From contig JAGYHQ010000001.1 in the NCBI GenBank assembly GCA_018456245.1, positions 1-64,000 on the forward strand: a stretch of 64,000 bases of DNA, read 5' to 3'. The stretch comes from Tenacibaculum sp. (lineage in GTDB: Bacteria; Bacteroidota; Bacteroidia; Flavobacteriales; Flavobacteriaceae). Positions 17,758-28,561 of the stretch are shown here, piece by piece (positions within the stretch are counted from its first letter, which is position 1; each line of letters opens with the position of its first letter). Position numbers and translations under genes: made by a program. Under the pieces are notes generated by a model. The model was not told the DNA's origin and ran no database searches. It was given only the letters and a program-made list of their open reading frames with translations.

Positions 17758-20379
17758 ATGCCAATACTTAATGATATAATTGATTGGGTTGAATCCAAAC
17801 CAAATTTTTGGAAAGTAGCAATTGACCGATTGATTAGGAATAATGAACTTACTGATGCAGATATTGTAGAACTAAAAGAAATTTGTAAGGTAGATTATGG
17901 CTTATCGGAATTTAAGTTTGATGAAGTAGATTTTGACAATTTACGAGATTTTGTAAATAATTCAACTAGTAGTAATGATATTGTATTATCTAAAGTTTTC
18001 AATATTGATAATGTAAACGCACTTTCAAAGACTTGTGAATTAGAATTTGCACAAAAAGGACTTACTATAGTCTATGGTGATAATGGTTCTGGAAAGTCAA
18101 GTTATGTGAGTATTTTAAAACACACTTGCAATACAAGAGAACATAAACCCAAAATAAATGCTAATCTATATGATTCAACTTGCATTGGAAATGATAAAAA
18201 AGCAGATGTCGAATATACAATTGATGGAATAAATTTTAATACAGTAAACCTTACAAACGAAGAAATAAGTGACACTATTTTAAAAAGTGTAGATGTTTTT
18301 GATACGTTTAGTGCAAATCATTACATTGAAGGAGAAGATGAAATAGCTTTTATTCCACAAGGATTATCTATTGTGGAAAAATTGGCTATTGGTATAAAAA
18401 AAGTTGAAGTGGAATTAAATTCAGAATTGTCAAGCCTAATTTCAAAAAGATTTACATATTCCCTTTTAGATGTTCCAGAAGATTCAACTGCTAAAACCTT
18501 TCTTGACAATTTAAATTCAGAAACTACACTTGATAAATTAAGAGCCGAATCAATTTGGAATACCTCCAAAAGCAATAGACTTGATGAGCTAACTAAAAAA
18601 ATAGATAAATTAAAAGCAACAGACCCACAGAAAACTTTAAAAGATAACGAAGCTAAGATTAAGCGTTTTGAGATTTTATTAAGCAAATTTCAAAATTTAG
18701 AAGACAACTTAACAGGAGATAAATTAAAAGATTTACAGCAAATATTGAATAACTTTGTAATGACAAGGAAAGCTCTTAAAGAAGCTTCAGAAAATGCATT
18801 CTCTGAATTACCAATTGAAGGAGTTGGAAATAGTTCTTGGAAATTGCTTTGGGAAAGTGCTAGAAGGTTTTATAATGAAAGTACTGAAACAGAAACTTTT
18901 CCCAAAGTGGATGAAGGAAGTAATTGCCCTCTCTGTTTTCAAGATTTAGGAGAAGATGCTAAAAACAGATTTACATCTTTTGAAGATTTTGTAAAAAATG
19001 ATATTCAAAAAACTTATGATAAGGCTTCTGTAGAATTTAATTTAATATTCGAAAATTTAAACAGTCAAAATTTTTCTTTTGAAGAACAAAAACCAACAAT
19101 AATCGAGTTAGATGAACTGATTGAGGGGTTTTCACAAAATCAAATACAGTATTTGGAATTACTTTCTAAACAGAAGGATTATTTGATAGGGCTGTTTAAT
19201 TCCCCAAAAGAGGTTGATGCGATTCTCCCAATTAAAATTCAAAATTCTCCTAAAATACAAATTCAAAATTTCATTAAAACTTTAAAAGAAACAAATGAAA
19301 AATTAAAGGTTCAATCAATTGAAGAAGAGTTAAAGCCTCTAAGCAAGGAACTAAATCAATTGTATGGAGAGAAAAAGATTTCTGAAAATAAACAAAAATT
19401 AGAAGAAGAAATAAATAGACAAAAGAAAGTGAAATTATTTGAGCAATGTGTTAGGAAGTGTGGCACAAGAACAATCACTACACTTAGTAACGATCTAGCA
19501 AATAATTATATAAGTCAAAGTCTCAAACAAAGCTTTAAAGAAGAATTAACTAAATTGGGGTTTAGGAATATTAAAATAGAAGCTGAAACAAAGGGGCAAA
19601 GAGGTAAGCAATATCATTATTTGAGACTTAATGAGCAAAATGCAAGAGGAGCCTATTTAAAAGATATTTTAAGTGAAGGGGAGCATAGGTGTATTTCCTT
19701 TGCAACTTTTTTATCTGAATTATCCATTTCAGAACATAAAAGTGCAATAATTTTTGACGACCCAGTTTCATCACTCGACCATAAATGGAGAAATAAAATA
19801 GCCAAAAGGATTGCAGAAGAAGCTTTAGAGAGACAAGTTATAGTTTTTACCCACGACATTACTTTTCTGCTAATGATTCAAGAACATTCTAATAATTTAA
19901 ATTGCAATCTAGATATAAAAAGCCTCACAAGAAAGAAACAGGAAACAGGATTGATTGCAAGCAATCCACCTTGGGATGCTTTATCTGTTGGTAAACGTAT
20001 TGGTCTGTTAAAAAACGCATATCAAAAATTAGAGAAAATAGAAAGAACAGAGACAGAAGAAGTTTACAAGGAAAAGGTGAAAGTTTTGTATGGTAAACTA
20101 AGGGAAACTTGGGAACGTTTTGTTGAAGAGATCTTTTTAAATGGAGCAATTCAAAGGTTTGGTCGAGCCATACAAACTCAACGTTTATCAAAGGTTGTTG
20201 ACTTGACTGATAGTGATTATGATATTGTTGATACAAATATGAGTAAGTGTTCCACTTATTTTACGGGACACGATACAGCAGGAGCTTTAATAGAAGAAAT
20301 ACCAGACTCTGCTGAGTTTCTTGCTGACTTAACTGTATTAGATGATTATATTAAAACAATCAGAAAACGCAGAAAATAA
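17758..20379 (+). CDS. Large AAA_13/RloC-like ABC ATPase with zinc-hook motif, cassette gene 2
   Basis: I place the start at the ATG at 17758 (MPILNDIIDWVESKPNFWK), because the upstream GTG lies within the repeat; this gives 873 residues. Walker A is GDNGSGKSS (107-115). Long coiled coils flank a CPLC zinc-hook-type motif (390-393). The ABC signature is LSEGEH (from 638), followed by Walker B AIIFDDPVSSLD and an H-loop in VFTHD. This layout is that of PF13166-type ATPases such as the anticodon nucleases RloC and PrrC. The C-terminal region has an Arg782-x3-Glu786 and a His838 that could be an R-E-H nuclease triad, but the spacing is not verified. A phage-defence role is therefore a hypothesis. 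It sits alone between R2 and R3. Confidence 0.8.
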   Translation: MPILNDIIDWVESKPNFWKVAIDRLIRNNELTDADIVELKEICKVDYGLSEFKFDEVDFDNLRDFVNNSTSSNDIVLSKVFNIDNVNALSKTCELEFAQKGLTIVYGDNGSGKSSYVSILKHTCNTREHKPKINANLYDSTCIGNDKKADVEYTIDGINFNTVNLTNEEISDTILKSVDVFDTFSANHYIEGEDEIAFIPQGLSIVEKLAIGIKKVEVELNSELSSLISKRFTYSLLDVPEDSTAKTFLDNLNSETTLDKLRAESIWNTSKSNRLDELTKKIDKLKATDPQKTLKDNEAKIKRFEILLSKFQNLEDNLTGDKLKDLQQILNNFVMTRKALKEASENAFSELPIEGVGNSSWKLLWESARRFYNESTETETFPKVDEGSNCPLCFQDLGEDAKNRFTSFEDFVKNDIQKTYDKASVEFNLIFENLNSQNFSFEEQKPTIIELDELIEGFSQNQIQYLELLSKQKDYLIGLFNSPKEVDAILPIKIQNSPKIQIQNFIKTLKETNEKLKVQSIEEELKPLSKELNQLYGEKKISENKQKLEEEINRQKKVKLFEQCVRKCGTRTITTLSNDLANNYISQSLKQSFKEELTKLGFRNIKIEAETKGQRGKQYHYLRLNEQNARGAYLKDILSEGEHRCISFATFLSELSISEHKSAIIFDDPVSSLDHKWRNKIAKRIAEEALERQVIVFTHDITFLLMIQEHSNNLNCNLDIKSLTRKKQETGLIASNPPWDALSVGKRIGLLKNAYQKLEKIERTETEEVYKEKVKVLYGKLRETWERFVEEIFLNGAIQRFGRAIQTQRLSKVVDLTDSDYDIVDTNMSKCSTYFTGHDTAGALIEEIPDSAEFLADLTVLDDYIKTIRKRRK

Positions 20380-20383
20380 CAAA

Positions 20384-20564
20384 GCATAACATTGTGTATA
20401 AGCAATAGCTATTCAGTTGTTTAACTCAAAGTTTGCGCATTTTAACCCGCCAAACCTTATTTCTAATTTTTTGCGTAAATTTGAAAAATTGAAATAAGGT
20501 TTGGCTAAGTGCAGTGCTGAAATTAAAGTTTTCGTTTTTTAATTCGCTACTGCTCATACACTAA
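20384..20564. repeat. Gene-specific nested palindrome following cassette gene 2
   Basis: It begins with GCATAAC (20384-20390), 5 nt after the ATPase stop. Outer arms TTGTGTATAAGCAATAGC (20392-20409) and GCTACTGCTCATACACTAA (20546-20564) pair imperfectly. Inner arms GCCAAACCTTATTTC (20449-20463) and its exact complement (20491-20505) form a perfect 15-bp stem. R3 begins 4 nt later. It is the same kind of element as the segment after cassette gene 1 but differs in sequence. Confidence 0.75.
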
Positions 20565-20567
20565 ACC

Positions 20568-20748
20568 GTAGTGAAATACTCCGCTACCGCTCCGTCTTTC
20601 ACTACATCGGCTCACGGCTTCGCCGATGATATGCGAAATCCTTTCGCTTCGCTCAAGAACTTCACACATCTTCACCTTAATGCAATTTTGTTTTTTCCTA
20701 GATACTCCGTATCTTTCCAAAAACAAAACTACATTAAGCCGTGAGCCG
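20568..20748. repeat. 181-bp structured repeat, copy R3, abutting the gap stop codon
   Basis: Identical to R1 and R2. The left flank is CC rather than GAT, shortening the first hairpin arm to nine bases. The right end falls exactly before TTA (20749-20751), the complement of the gap stop codon, and R1 also continues with TTA at this point. The region 20380-20748 has no gene. Confidence 0.93.
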
Positions 20749-22730
<1,982 letters not shown>

Positions 22731-22868
22731 TCGTTTTACTAATTAATTTTTATGCTAAATTAGTTTTTTTCTTTTAATTAAAAATAATTTTCATCATGAT
22801 TTTGATCTTTTTTATCAAATATTTACTAATTTATGTATCTTTATCGGCTAATTAAATTATAAACCAAT

Positions 22869-24596
22869 ATGGCTTTACAAACAATTGACTATATAGTTAT
22901 CATTGTTTTTTTTCTAATTTCTTTAAGTATTGGAATTTGGTCAGCTCGTTCAGCAGGAAAAAACAGTTCTGAATTCTTTTTATCAGGTAGAAACATGCCT
23001 TGGTGGCTGTTAGGTGTTTCAATGGTTGCCACCACTTTTGCCGCTGATACCCCTGGACTGGTAACTGAACTTGTTCGTAAAAGTGGAGTTTCAGGAAACT
23101 GGGTTTGGTGGGCAATGTTACTAACAGGAATGCTTACGGTATTTTTCTATTCAAAATTATGGCGAAAATCAGGTATTTCAACCGATTTAGAATTTTACGA
23201 ATTACGATATTCAGGTAAAACAGCGGGTTTTTTAAGAGGATTTAGAGCTATTTATCTTGGGGTAATATTCAACATAATTACAATGTCTGGTGTGTGTTTA
23301 GCAGGAGCTAAAATCGCTAATATTTTACTTGGAATATCTCAAACAGAAATGCTAATTTATTCCTCAATAATTGTAGTAATATACTCTTCATTAGGCGGAT
23401 TAAAAGGAGTATTACTTACTGATTTTGTTCAGTTTATAGTAGCTATGGTAGGCTCGGTATGGGCAACTATATATATTATTGATTTACCTGAAATTAACGG
23501 ATTAACAAATTTACTTACTCATGAAAATGTAAGTTCTAAACTAAATTTACTACCTGATTTTTCAAACAAAGAGGCATTAATAACTTTATTTATCATTCCG
23601 TTTGCTGTTCAATGGTGGAGTACTTGGTACCCCGGTGCAGAACCTGGTGGTGGTGGTTATATTGCACAAAGAATGTTAGCTGCCAAAGATGAAAAAAATG
23701 CTACTTGGGCAACATTATTTTTTAACTTTGCACATTATGCCTTACGTCCTTGGCCTTGGATTATTGTAGGGTTAGCTTCTTTAATTTTATTCCCTACTTT
23801 AGAAAGCATTAATACCGCTTTTCCTAAATTATCAACAGAAATGCAAGGGCACGATGTTGCTTACGCAGCTATGATGACTTACTTACCTGCTGGGTTATTA
23901 GGTTTAGTTATAACATCATTAATTGCTGCATTTATGAGTACTATTTCAACACAATTAAATTGGGGAAGTTCTTATATAGTTAATGATTTTTATAGCCGAT
24001 TTATTAATAAAAATGCAACCGAAAAACAGAAAGTAATTGTTGGTAGGTTATCTACCGTTTTACTTATGTTATCATCAGCTGTATTTTCTTTTTACTTGCA
24101 ATCAGCAAAAGGAGTTTTTGATTTATTACTACAAATTGGTGCAGGAACAGGTTTGTTATTTATACTTCGTTGGTTTTGGCATCGTGTAAACCCATATAGT
24201 GAAATATCGGCAATGGTAATATCATTTGCAATTGCTTTACTATTTTTTATTAATGGTAAATTACAAACCCCTATAATAGAAATTGCTGGGTATTGGAAAC
24301 TAATTATTGGAGTAGTTGTTACGACAATCGGTTGGATTTTAGTAACACTTTTAACAAAACCTACCGATGAAAAAACATTAAATAAATTTAATAGTTTAAT
24401 ATTTGATAATGAAGATAAATTTAAAAATATCGGCTTAAAAATAGTAGCATTTTTAATAGGAACGTTAGGAGTTTATAGCTTTTTATTTGCAACAGGTAAT
24501 TTTATTTACGGAAAAACTACTTTAGCCATAGCTTTAACAATTTCAACAATTGCGTCTATATTAATATTAAAAAAACTTTGGAGTAAAATTAGTTAA
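22869..24596 (+). CDS. Sodium:solute symporter family protein
   Basis: A 575-residue inner-membrane transporter with about 13-14 helices. The N-terminus (QTIDYIVIIVFFLISLSIGIWSARSAGKNSSEFFLSGRNMPWW) is the classic SSS-family TM1-TM2 with the sodium-site loop, and later helices contain SSLGGLKGVLLTDFVQF and AAFMSTISTQLNWGSSYIVNDFY, both family signatures. It uses the sodium gradient to import a small solute. The substrate cannot be predicted: related Bacteroidetes members are annotated for sugars, sialic acid or unknown solutes. It is divergent from pfkA across 138 nt and stands alone; no catabolic genes are adjacent. Confidence 0.9.
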   Translation: MALQTIDYIVIIVFFLISLSIGIWSARSAGKNSSEFFLSGRNMPWWLLGVSMVATTFAADTPGLVTELVRKSGVSGNWVWWAMLLTGMLTVFFYSKLWRKSGISTDLEFYELRYSGKTAGFLRGFRAIYLGVIFNIITMSGVCLAGAKIANILLGISQTEMLIYSSIIVVIYSSLGGLKGVLLTDFVQFIVAMVGSVWATIYIIDLPEINGLTNLLTHENVSSKLNLLPDFSNKEALITLFIIPFAVQWWSTWYPGAEPGGGGYIAQRMLAAKDEKNATWATLFFNFAHYALRPWPWIIVGLASLILFPTLESINTAFPKLSTEMQGHDVAYAAMMTYLPAGLLGLVITSLIAAFMSTISTQLNWGSSYIVNDFYSRFINKNATEKQKVIVGRLSTVLLMLSSAVFSFYLQSAKGVFDLLLQIGAGTGLLFILRWFWHRVNPYSEISAMVISFAIALLFFINGKLQTPIIEIAGYWKLIIGVVVTTIGWILVTLLTKPTDEKTLNKFNSLIFDNEDKFKNIGLKIVAFLIGTLGVYSFLFATGNFIYGKTTLAIALTISTIASILILKKLWSKIS

Positions 24597-24693
24597 TGTA
24601 AAGAAGTAAAGATACTTTTACTGAAATTACTAAACTTTCTAATCTTTATTTTATAATACCATAAATCTAACAATATAAATTACCTCATAAAAA

Positions 24694-24719
24694 AAAGCCT
24701 GAATTAAAATTCAGGCTTT
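24694..24719. terminator. Bidirectional intrinsic terminator
   Basis: AAAGCCTGAATT and its exact complement form a 12-bp stem with a 2-nt loop, with A-rich sequence on one side and T-rich on the other. It lies between the convergent symporter and phosphatase genes and can end both. Confidence 0.85.
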
Positions 24720-24727
24720 CGTTTAAT

Positions 24728-26371
24728 TTATTTTAAGGCTTCTGTAATTATTTTACCAGTATTCCCATTAGGGAATTCTATTTGTAATAAGTTTGAAATA
24801 GTTGGGGCTATATCAGTAATATTATACCTTGTTTTAGAGCTCCCTTTTTTAAATCCTTTTCCATAAAAAATTACAGGAACGTGAGTGTCATAAGAGTATC
24901 CAGAGCCATGTGATGTTCCTTTTGTGCTTTTATAAAAAGGAAGTGTAGCAGGGCTTGGTATAAGCATTACATCTCCCGAAATTTTTTGATTATATCCATT
25001 TTGTAATGAATTTAAAACTCCTTTGGTAAAATTAGTTGTTTGTAAAGTTCTTGCTGTAACAGCTTTTTGTATAGCTTTATAGTTTATAATTTTATCAGCA
25101 ATTTTTTGTGCAACAGTATTTACATCTAAATTTAAACTTTCAATTTTATCATGATTTAAAAATATTTGAAAGTTTGAAATATTTTCAACTAATTCCTCTG
25201 AATTGAAGTATTTTTTAGTTATCTCATTTACATAATTTTTTAGTTTTTTACTCTTAATATAATGTGCAGGAATTTTTAATGATTTTAGGTAAGAAGGAAC
25301 AGGAACGGCAGCATGGTCTGCAGTTAAGAATAAAGTATAATTTCCTTTTCCTACTTGTTTATCTAAAAAATTAAATAAACTTTCCAAATCTTTATCAATT
25401 CGTAAATAGGTATCTTCAATTTCTTTTGATGCAATACCAAATTGATGTCCTACATAATCAGTTGAAGAAAAACTAATAGCTAAAAAGTCAGTATATTTTC
25501 CTTTACCAAGATTTTCGCCAATAATGCATGCTTTGGCAAAATCGGCAGTAAATGAATTCCCTGTAGGAATTTTTCTAATAATACTATAATTTTTTTTCTT
25601 TCGTAAAGAAGGAATATCATGAGGAAAAACAGGTTTTTCTTCACCTTTAAAAGTCTGTTCAAAATCATTGTCATCTTCACGGCTTTCGGTATAAGTAGAA
25701 ATATCATATAAAGTATTCCAAGGTTTACTTAAATATTCGTCTGCTTTACCCGATTTGTTAAATTTTTTAACCCATTTTGGCAATTCTGTCATATCATAAT
25801 ATGTAGAGGAAATCCATTGTCCTTTATTTCCTCCGTTAAACCAATAAGCCGCATTAGCACTATGTCCTGCTGGTAGTATAGCAGAACGGTCTTTTAATGC
25901 AATACCAATAGTTTTACCATTCATATTTTGAGCTAAATGGAGTTGATCGGCAATCGTAGTTGTTAGCATTCTTTGAGGAGATTTTTTTCCACTATCGCCA
26001 TTATTTCCTACGGTTTTATAATTTTCATCATCAACACAATAAATTTCTTTTTTTAAGAATTTATCATACCAATTATTAGCAATAATTCCATGATTAAATG
26101 GTGTAGTTCCTGTATAAATAGAAGTATGCCCAACAGCAGTATAGGTAGGAATATAATTATAATGAGCATTTTCTAATGAAAATCCACCTTTTAACAAGCG
26201 CTTAAATCCGCCATCACCATATCTGTTTGCAAAACGAGTAAGATAGTCATAACGCATTTGGTCTATAACAATTCCCACCACTAATTTTGGTTTTTCTGAT
26301 GAATTTATTTTGTTTTGACCGTACCCAACAGTCAAAAATAAAGAAAAAGTAAAAACAATGATTTTTTTCAT
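24728..26371 (-). CDS. PafA-like alkaline phosphatase family protein
   Basis: A 547-residue exported phosphatase of the alkaline phosphatase superfamily. It has a signal peptide (KKIIVFTFSLFLTVGYGQ), the first metal Asp in VVGIVIDQMRYDYL, and the nucleophile region NYIPTYTAVGHTSIYTG, whose Thr replaces the Ser of PhoA as in flavobacterial PafA. It also shows SFSSTDYVGHQFG and LFLTADHAAVPVP metal ligands and a late SGYSYDTHVPVIFYGKG. It probably releases phosphate from phosphomonoesters in the periplasm or at the surface. Flavobacterial PafA enzymes act broadly and independently of phosphate level, but regulation here is not visible. Single-gene unit. Confidence 0.88.
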   Translation of the reverse strand: MKKIIVFTFSLFLTVGYGQNKINSSEKPKLVVGIVIDQMRYDYLTRFANRYGDGGFKRLLKGGFSLENAHYNYIPTYTAVGHTSIYTGTTPFNHGIIANNWYDKFLKKEIYCVDDENYKTVGNNGDSGKKSPQRMLTTTIADQLHLAQNMNGKTIGIALKDRSAILPAGHSANAAYWFNGGNKGQWISSTYYDMTELPKWVKKFNKSGKADEYLSKPWNTLYDISTYTESREDDNDFEQTFKGEEKPVFPHDIPSLRKKKNYSIIRKIPTGNSFTADFAKACIIGENLGKGKYTDFLAISFSSTDYVGHQFGIASKEIEDTYLRIDKDLESLFNFLDKQVGKGNYTLFLTADHAAVPVPSYLKSLKIPAHYIKSKKLKNYVNEITKKYFNSEELVENISNFQIFLNHDKIESLNLDVNTVAQKIADKIINYKAIQKAVTARTLQTTNFTKGVLNSLQNGYNQKISGDVMLIPSPATLPFYKSTKGTSHGSGYSYDTHVPVIFYGKGFKKGSSKTRYNITDIAPTISNLLQIEFPNGNTGKIITEALK

Positions 26372-26461
26372 TTTGTATAATGATTAATTAAATAAAACCC
26401 AAAAGTAAGTAAAAAGATGGTTACTTAATATTACTAATTATACATTTAACATAAACTTTAG

Positions 26462-26469
26462 TACCTTTG
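26462..26469 (+). promoter_or_regulatory. Putative -7 box for the MlaE-MlaF pair
   Basis: TACCTTTG matches the TAnnTTTG consensus 24 nt upstream of the permease ATG. The -33 element is not clear. Confidence 0.45.
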
Positions 26470-26493
26470 CTAAATTAAACGTAACTGAATGAT

Positions 26494-27234
26494 ATGAATT
26501 ATATCGAACATATCGGTAAATATTTTTTAATGTTGAAACAGGTTTTTAGAAAACCTCAAAGGGCTAGTTATTTTAAGGAAACTTTATTGGTTGAACTTGA
26601 AGAATTAGGGCATAAATCTATAGGAATTATAGCGTTTATCTCATTTTTTATTGGTGGAGTTATAGCCTTACAAACAGCTTTAAATGTTGAAAGCCCTTTT
26701 ATACCAAAATCATTAATTGGTTTTGCAACCAAACGTTCAATTATATTAGAGTTTGCTCCTACATTCTGTTCTATTATATTGGCAGGAAAAGTGGGGTCTT
26801 ATATTACCTCAAGTATTGGTATGATGCGCGTTCGTGAACAAATTGATGCTTTAGAAGTTATGGGTGTTAATTCATTAAATTTATTGGTTTTACCTAAAAT
26901 TATAGCTACCGTATTTTTTTATCCTTTTTTAGTAATACTCGGAATGTTTCTCGGAATTTTTGGAGGCTGGGTAGCGGGTGTTTTATCAGGACTTTTTTCA
27001 GGTGTTGATTATGTTGAAGGGTTACAAATGGATTTTAATCCTTTTTTAATAAAATACTCAATTATAAAAACCATTGTTTTTGCTTTTATTATTGCAACGG
27101 TTCCGTCTTATCACGGTTATTATGTTAAAGGAGGGTCTTTAGAAGTTGGTAAAGCAAGTACAAATTCAGTTGTTTGGACGATAGTAGTTATTGTTGTCGT
27201 AAATTATTTCTTAACTCAAATGCTTTTAACGTAA
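26494..27234 (+). CDS. MlaE family ABC transporter permease
   Basis: A 246-residue inner-membrane protein of the MlaE/YrbE family, the permease of the Mla phospholipid transporter. The family core is visible: GVIALQTALN, FATKRSIILEFAPTFCSIILAGKVGSYITSSIGMMRVREQIDALEVMGVNSLNLLVLPKI. The N-terminal amphipathic stretch (HIGKYFLMLKQVFRKPQRASYF) precedes the helices. The stop overlaps the ATP-binding subunit's start (TAATG), so the two are translationally coupled. The MCE partner is probably the MlaD-like protein at 11.0-12.0 kb. Confidence 0.92.
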   Translation: MNYIEHIGKYFLMLKQVFRKPQRASYFKETLLVELEELGHKSIGIIAFISFFIGGVIALQTALNVESPFIPKSLIGFATKRSIILEFAPTFCSIILAGKVGSYITSSIGMMRVREQIDALEVMGVNSLNLLVLPKIIATVFFYPFLVILGMFLGIFGGWVAGVLSGLFSGVDYVEGLQMDFNPFLIKYSIIKTIVFAFIIATVPSYHGYYVKGGSLEVGKASTNSVVWTIVVIVVVNYFLTQMLLT

Positions 27235-27998
27235 TGATTGAAGTAAAAGATATACATAAATCTTTTGGAGATGCTGAAATTTTAAAAGGAATTTCAACAG
27301 TTTTTGAAGAAGGAAAAACAAGTTTAATAATAGGGCAAAGCGGTGCAGGAAAAACAGTTTTTTTAAAATCGTTATTGGGGTTATATATTCCAGAAAAAGG
27401 CTCTATTGTATATAATGGAAAGCCTAATACTGAAATGACCATTAAAGAACAACGAGAGTTAAGAAAAGAAATAGGAATGGTATTTCAAGGAAGTGCTTTA
27501 TTTGATTCTCAAACGGTTGAAGAGAATGTAATGTTTCCTTTAAAAATGTTTACTAAACAATCTAAAGATGAAATGTTAAACAGGGTAAACTTTGTTTTAG
27601 AAAGAGTAAATCTTAATAATTCTAACCATAAATATCCTGCTGAATTATCAGGAGGAATGCAAAAAAGGGTTGCCATTGCACGTGCAATAGTTATGGAACC
27701 TAAATATTTATTTTGTGATGAGCCAAATTCTGGATTAGATCCAAGTACCTCTATAGTTATAGACAATTTAATAAAAGAAATTACCGATGAATTTAAAATA
27801 ATTACAGTTATTAATACCCATGATATGAACTCTGTTATGGAAATAGGAGATAAAATAGTATTTCTGAAAGATGGTAAAAAAGCGTGGGAAGGTAATAGTG
27901 ATGAAATTTTTAAAACTGATAATAAAGCTGTAACCGATTTTGTGTATTCTTCAAATTTATTTAAAAAGGTTCGAAAAGCGTATTTATCTGAAAAATAA
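27234..27998 (+). CDS. MlaF-like ABC transporter ATP-binding protein
   Basis: A 254-residue ATPase that drives the MlaE permease. The ORF track starts upstream at 27174, but that extension overlaps the permease out of frame; the ATG at 27234 (MIEVKDIHKSFGDAEILKGIS) is the natural start. Motifs are Walker A GQSGAGKTVFLKSLLG, Q-loop MVFQGSALFDSQTV, signature LSGGMQKRVAIARA, Walker B YLFCDEPNSGLDP and the H-loop NTHDM. It probably supports retrograde or anterograde lipid traffic maintaining outer-membrane asymmetry; direction is not determinable here. Confidence 0.92.
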   Translation: MIEVKDIHKSFGDAEILKGISTVFEEGKTSLIIGQSGAGKTVFLKSLLGLYIPEKGSIVYNGKPNTEMTIKEQRELRKEIGMVFQGSALFDSQTVEENVMFPLKMFTKQSKDEMLNRVNFVLERVNLNNSNHKYPAELSGGMQKRVAIARAIVMEPKYLFCDEPNSGLDPSTSIVIDNLIKEITDEFKIITVINTHDMNSVMEIGDKIVFLKDGKKAWEGNSDEIFKTDNKAVTDFVYSSNLFKKVRKAYLSEK

Positions 27999-28153
27999 AA
28001 AGATTTATTATTAAAAATGAATTAAATAGGGGTATAATCTTATTTTACAAAAATAAATTCTTCAACACCAAATATTTACATGTGACAAAATTAAGTTTAT
28101 AAGTAAGAATTCTAACACTATATTGAAAAACACAGAAATAATATAATTAAAAA

Positions 28154-28184
28154 TTTGTATATAATAAAAAAGATTATATATTTG
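28154..28184 (+). promoter_or_regulatory. Promoter of the tRNA-Lys/tRNA-Tyr unit
   Basis: TTTG at 28154-28157 and TATATTTG at 28177-28184 are separated by 19 nt, which is the canonical Bacteroidetes sigma-A promoter. The expected start lies about 20 nt before tRNA-Lys. The 213 nt from 27999 to the tRNA otherwise show no coding signal. Confidence 0.75.
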
Positions 28185-28211
28185 CACTCGCAAAAACGAA
28201 ATAATTAAAAT

Positions 28212-28284
28212 GACCTGGTAGCTCAGTTGGTAGAGCATCTCCCTTTTAAGGAGAGGGTCCTGGGTTCGAGCCCCAGCCCGGTCA
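28212..28284 (+). tRNA. tRNA-Lys (TTT)
   Basis: 73 nt fold as a cloverleaf: D-arm GCTCAGTTGGTAGAGC, anticodon stem TCTCC/GGAGA around CTTTTAA (anticodon TTT), T-arm CTGGG TTCGAGC CCCAG, discriminator A, no encoded CCA. The acceptor stem GACCTGG/CCCGGTC has one apparent U-C mismatch at positions 5 and 68. Confidence 0.95.
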
Positions 28285-28335
28285 CTAAAAATATAAAAGC
28301 TTCTCTCTTTTGGGAAGTTTTTGTATGTTTAGAAG

Positions 28336-28418
28336 GGGGAGATTCCAGAGCGGCCAAATGGGACGGACTGTAACTCCGTTGTCTTTCGACTTCGCAGGTT
28401 CGAATCCTGCTCTCCCCA
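28336..28418 (+). tRNA. tRNA-Tyr (GTA)
   Basis: 83 nt, class II tRNA: acceptor GGGGAGA/TCTCCCC, anticodon stem ACGGA/TCCGT around CTGTAAC (anticodon GTA), long variable arm TGTCTTTCGACTTC, T-arm GCAGG TTCGAAT CCTGC. No encoded CCA. It lies 51 nt after tRNA-Lys, probably in one transcript. Confidence 0.95.
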
Positions 28419-28461
28419 CAATCAATTTAATTTATGAATATTATTGAATTACTAAAGAAAT

Positions 28462-28492
28462 AAACACTCAGTATTTTTTATGCTGAGTGTTT
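28462..28492 (+). terminator. Intrinsic terminator after the tRNA pair
   Basis: AAACACTCAG and its complement CTGAGTGTTT form a 10-bp stem with an 11-nt loop, followed by TCTTTT. It ends the tRNA transcript ahead of the DUF389 gene. Confidence 0.75.
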
Positions 28493-28561
28493 TCTTTTAT
28501 AAAAGTATTTTATATTTTTGATTAAGATGATAAATCACATTTTAGTTTTAAACAAAAAATC

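Noticed and set aside
16463-20748. CRISPR array
   Set aside because: The repeats are 181 bp, contain long hairpins and are separated by 0.9-2.9 kb of genes, not by short spacers; no cas genes are present.
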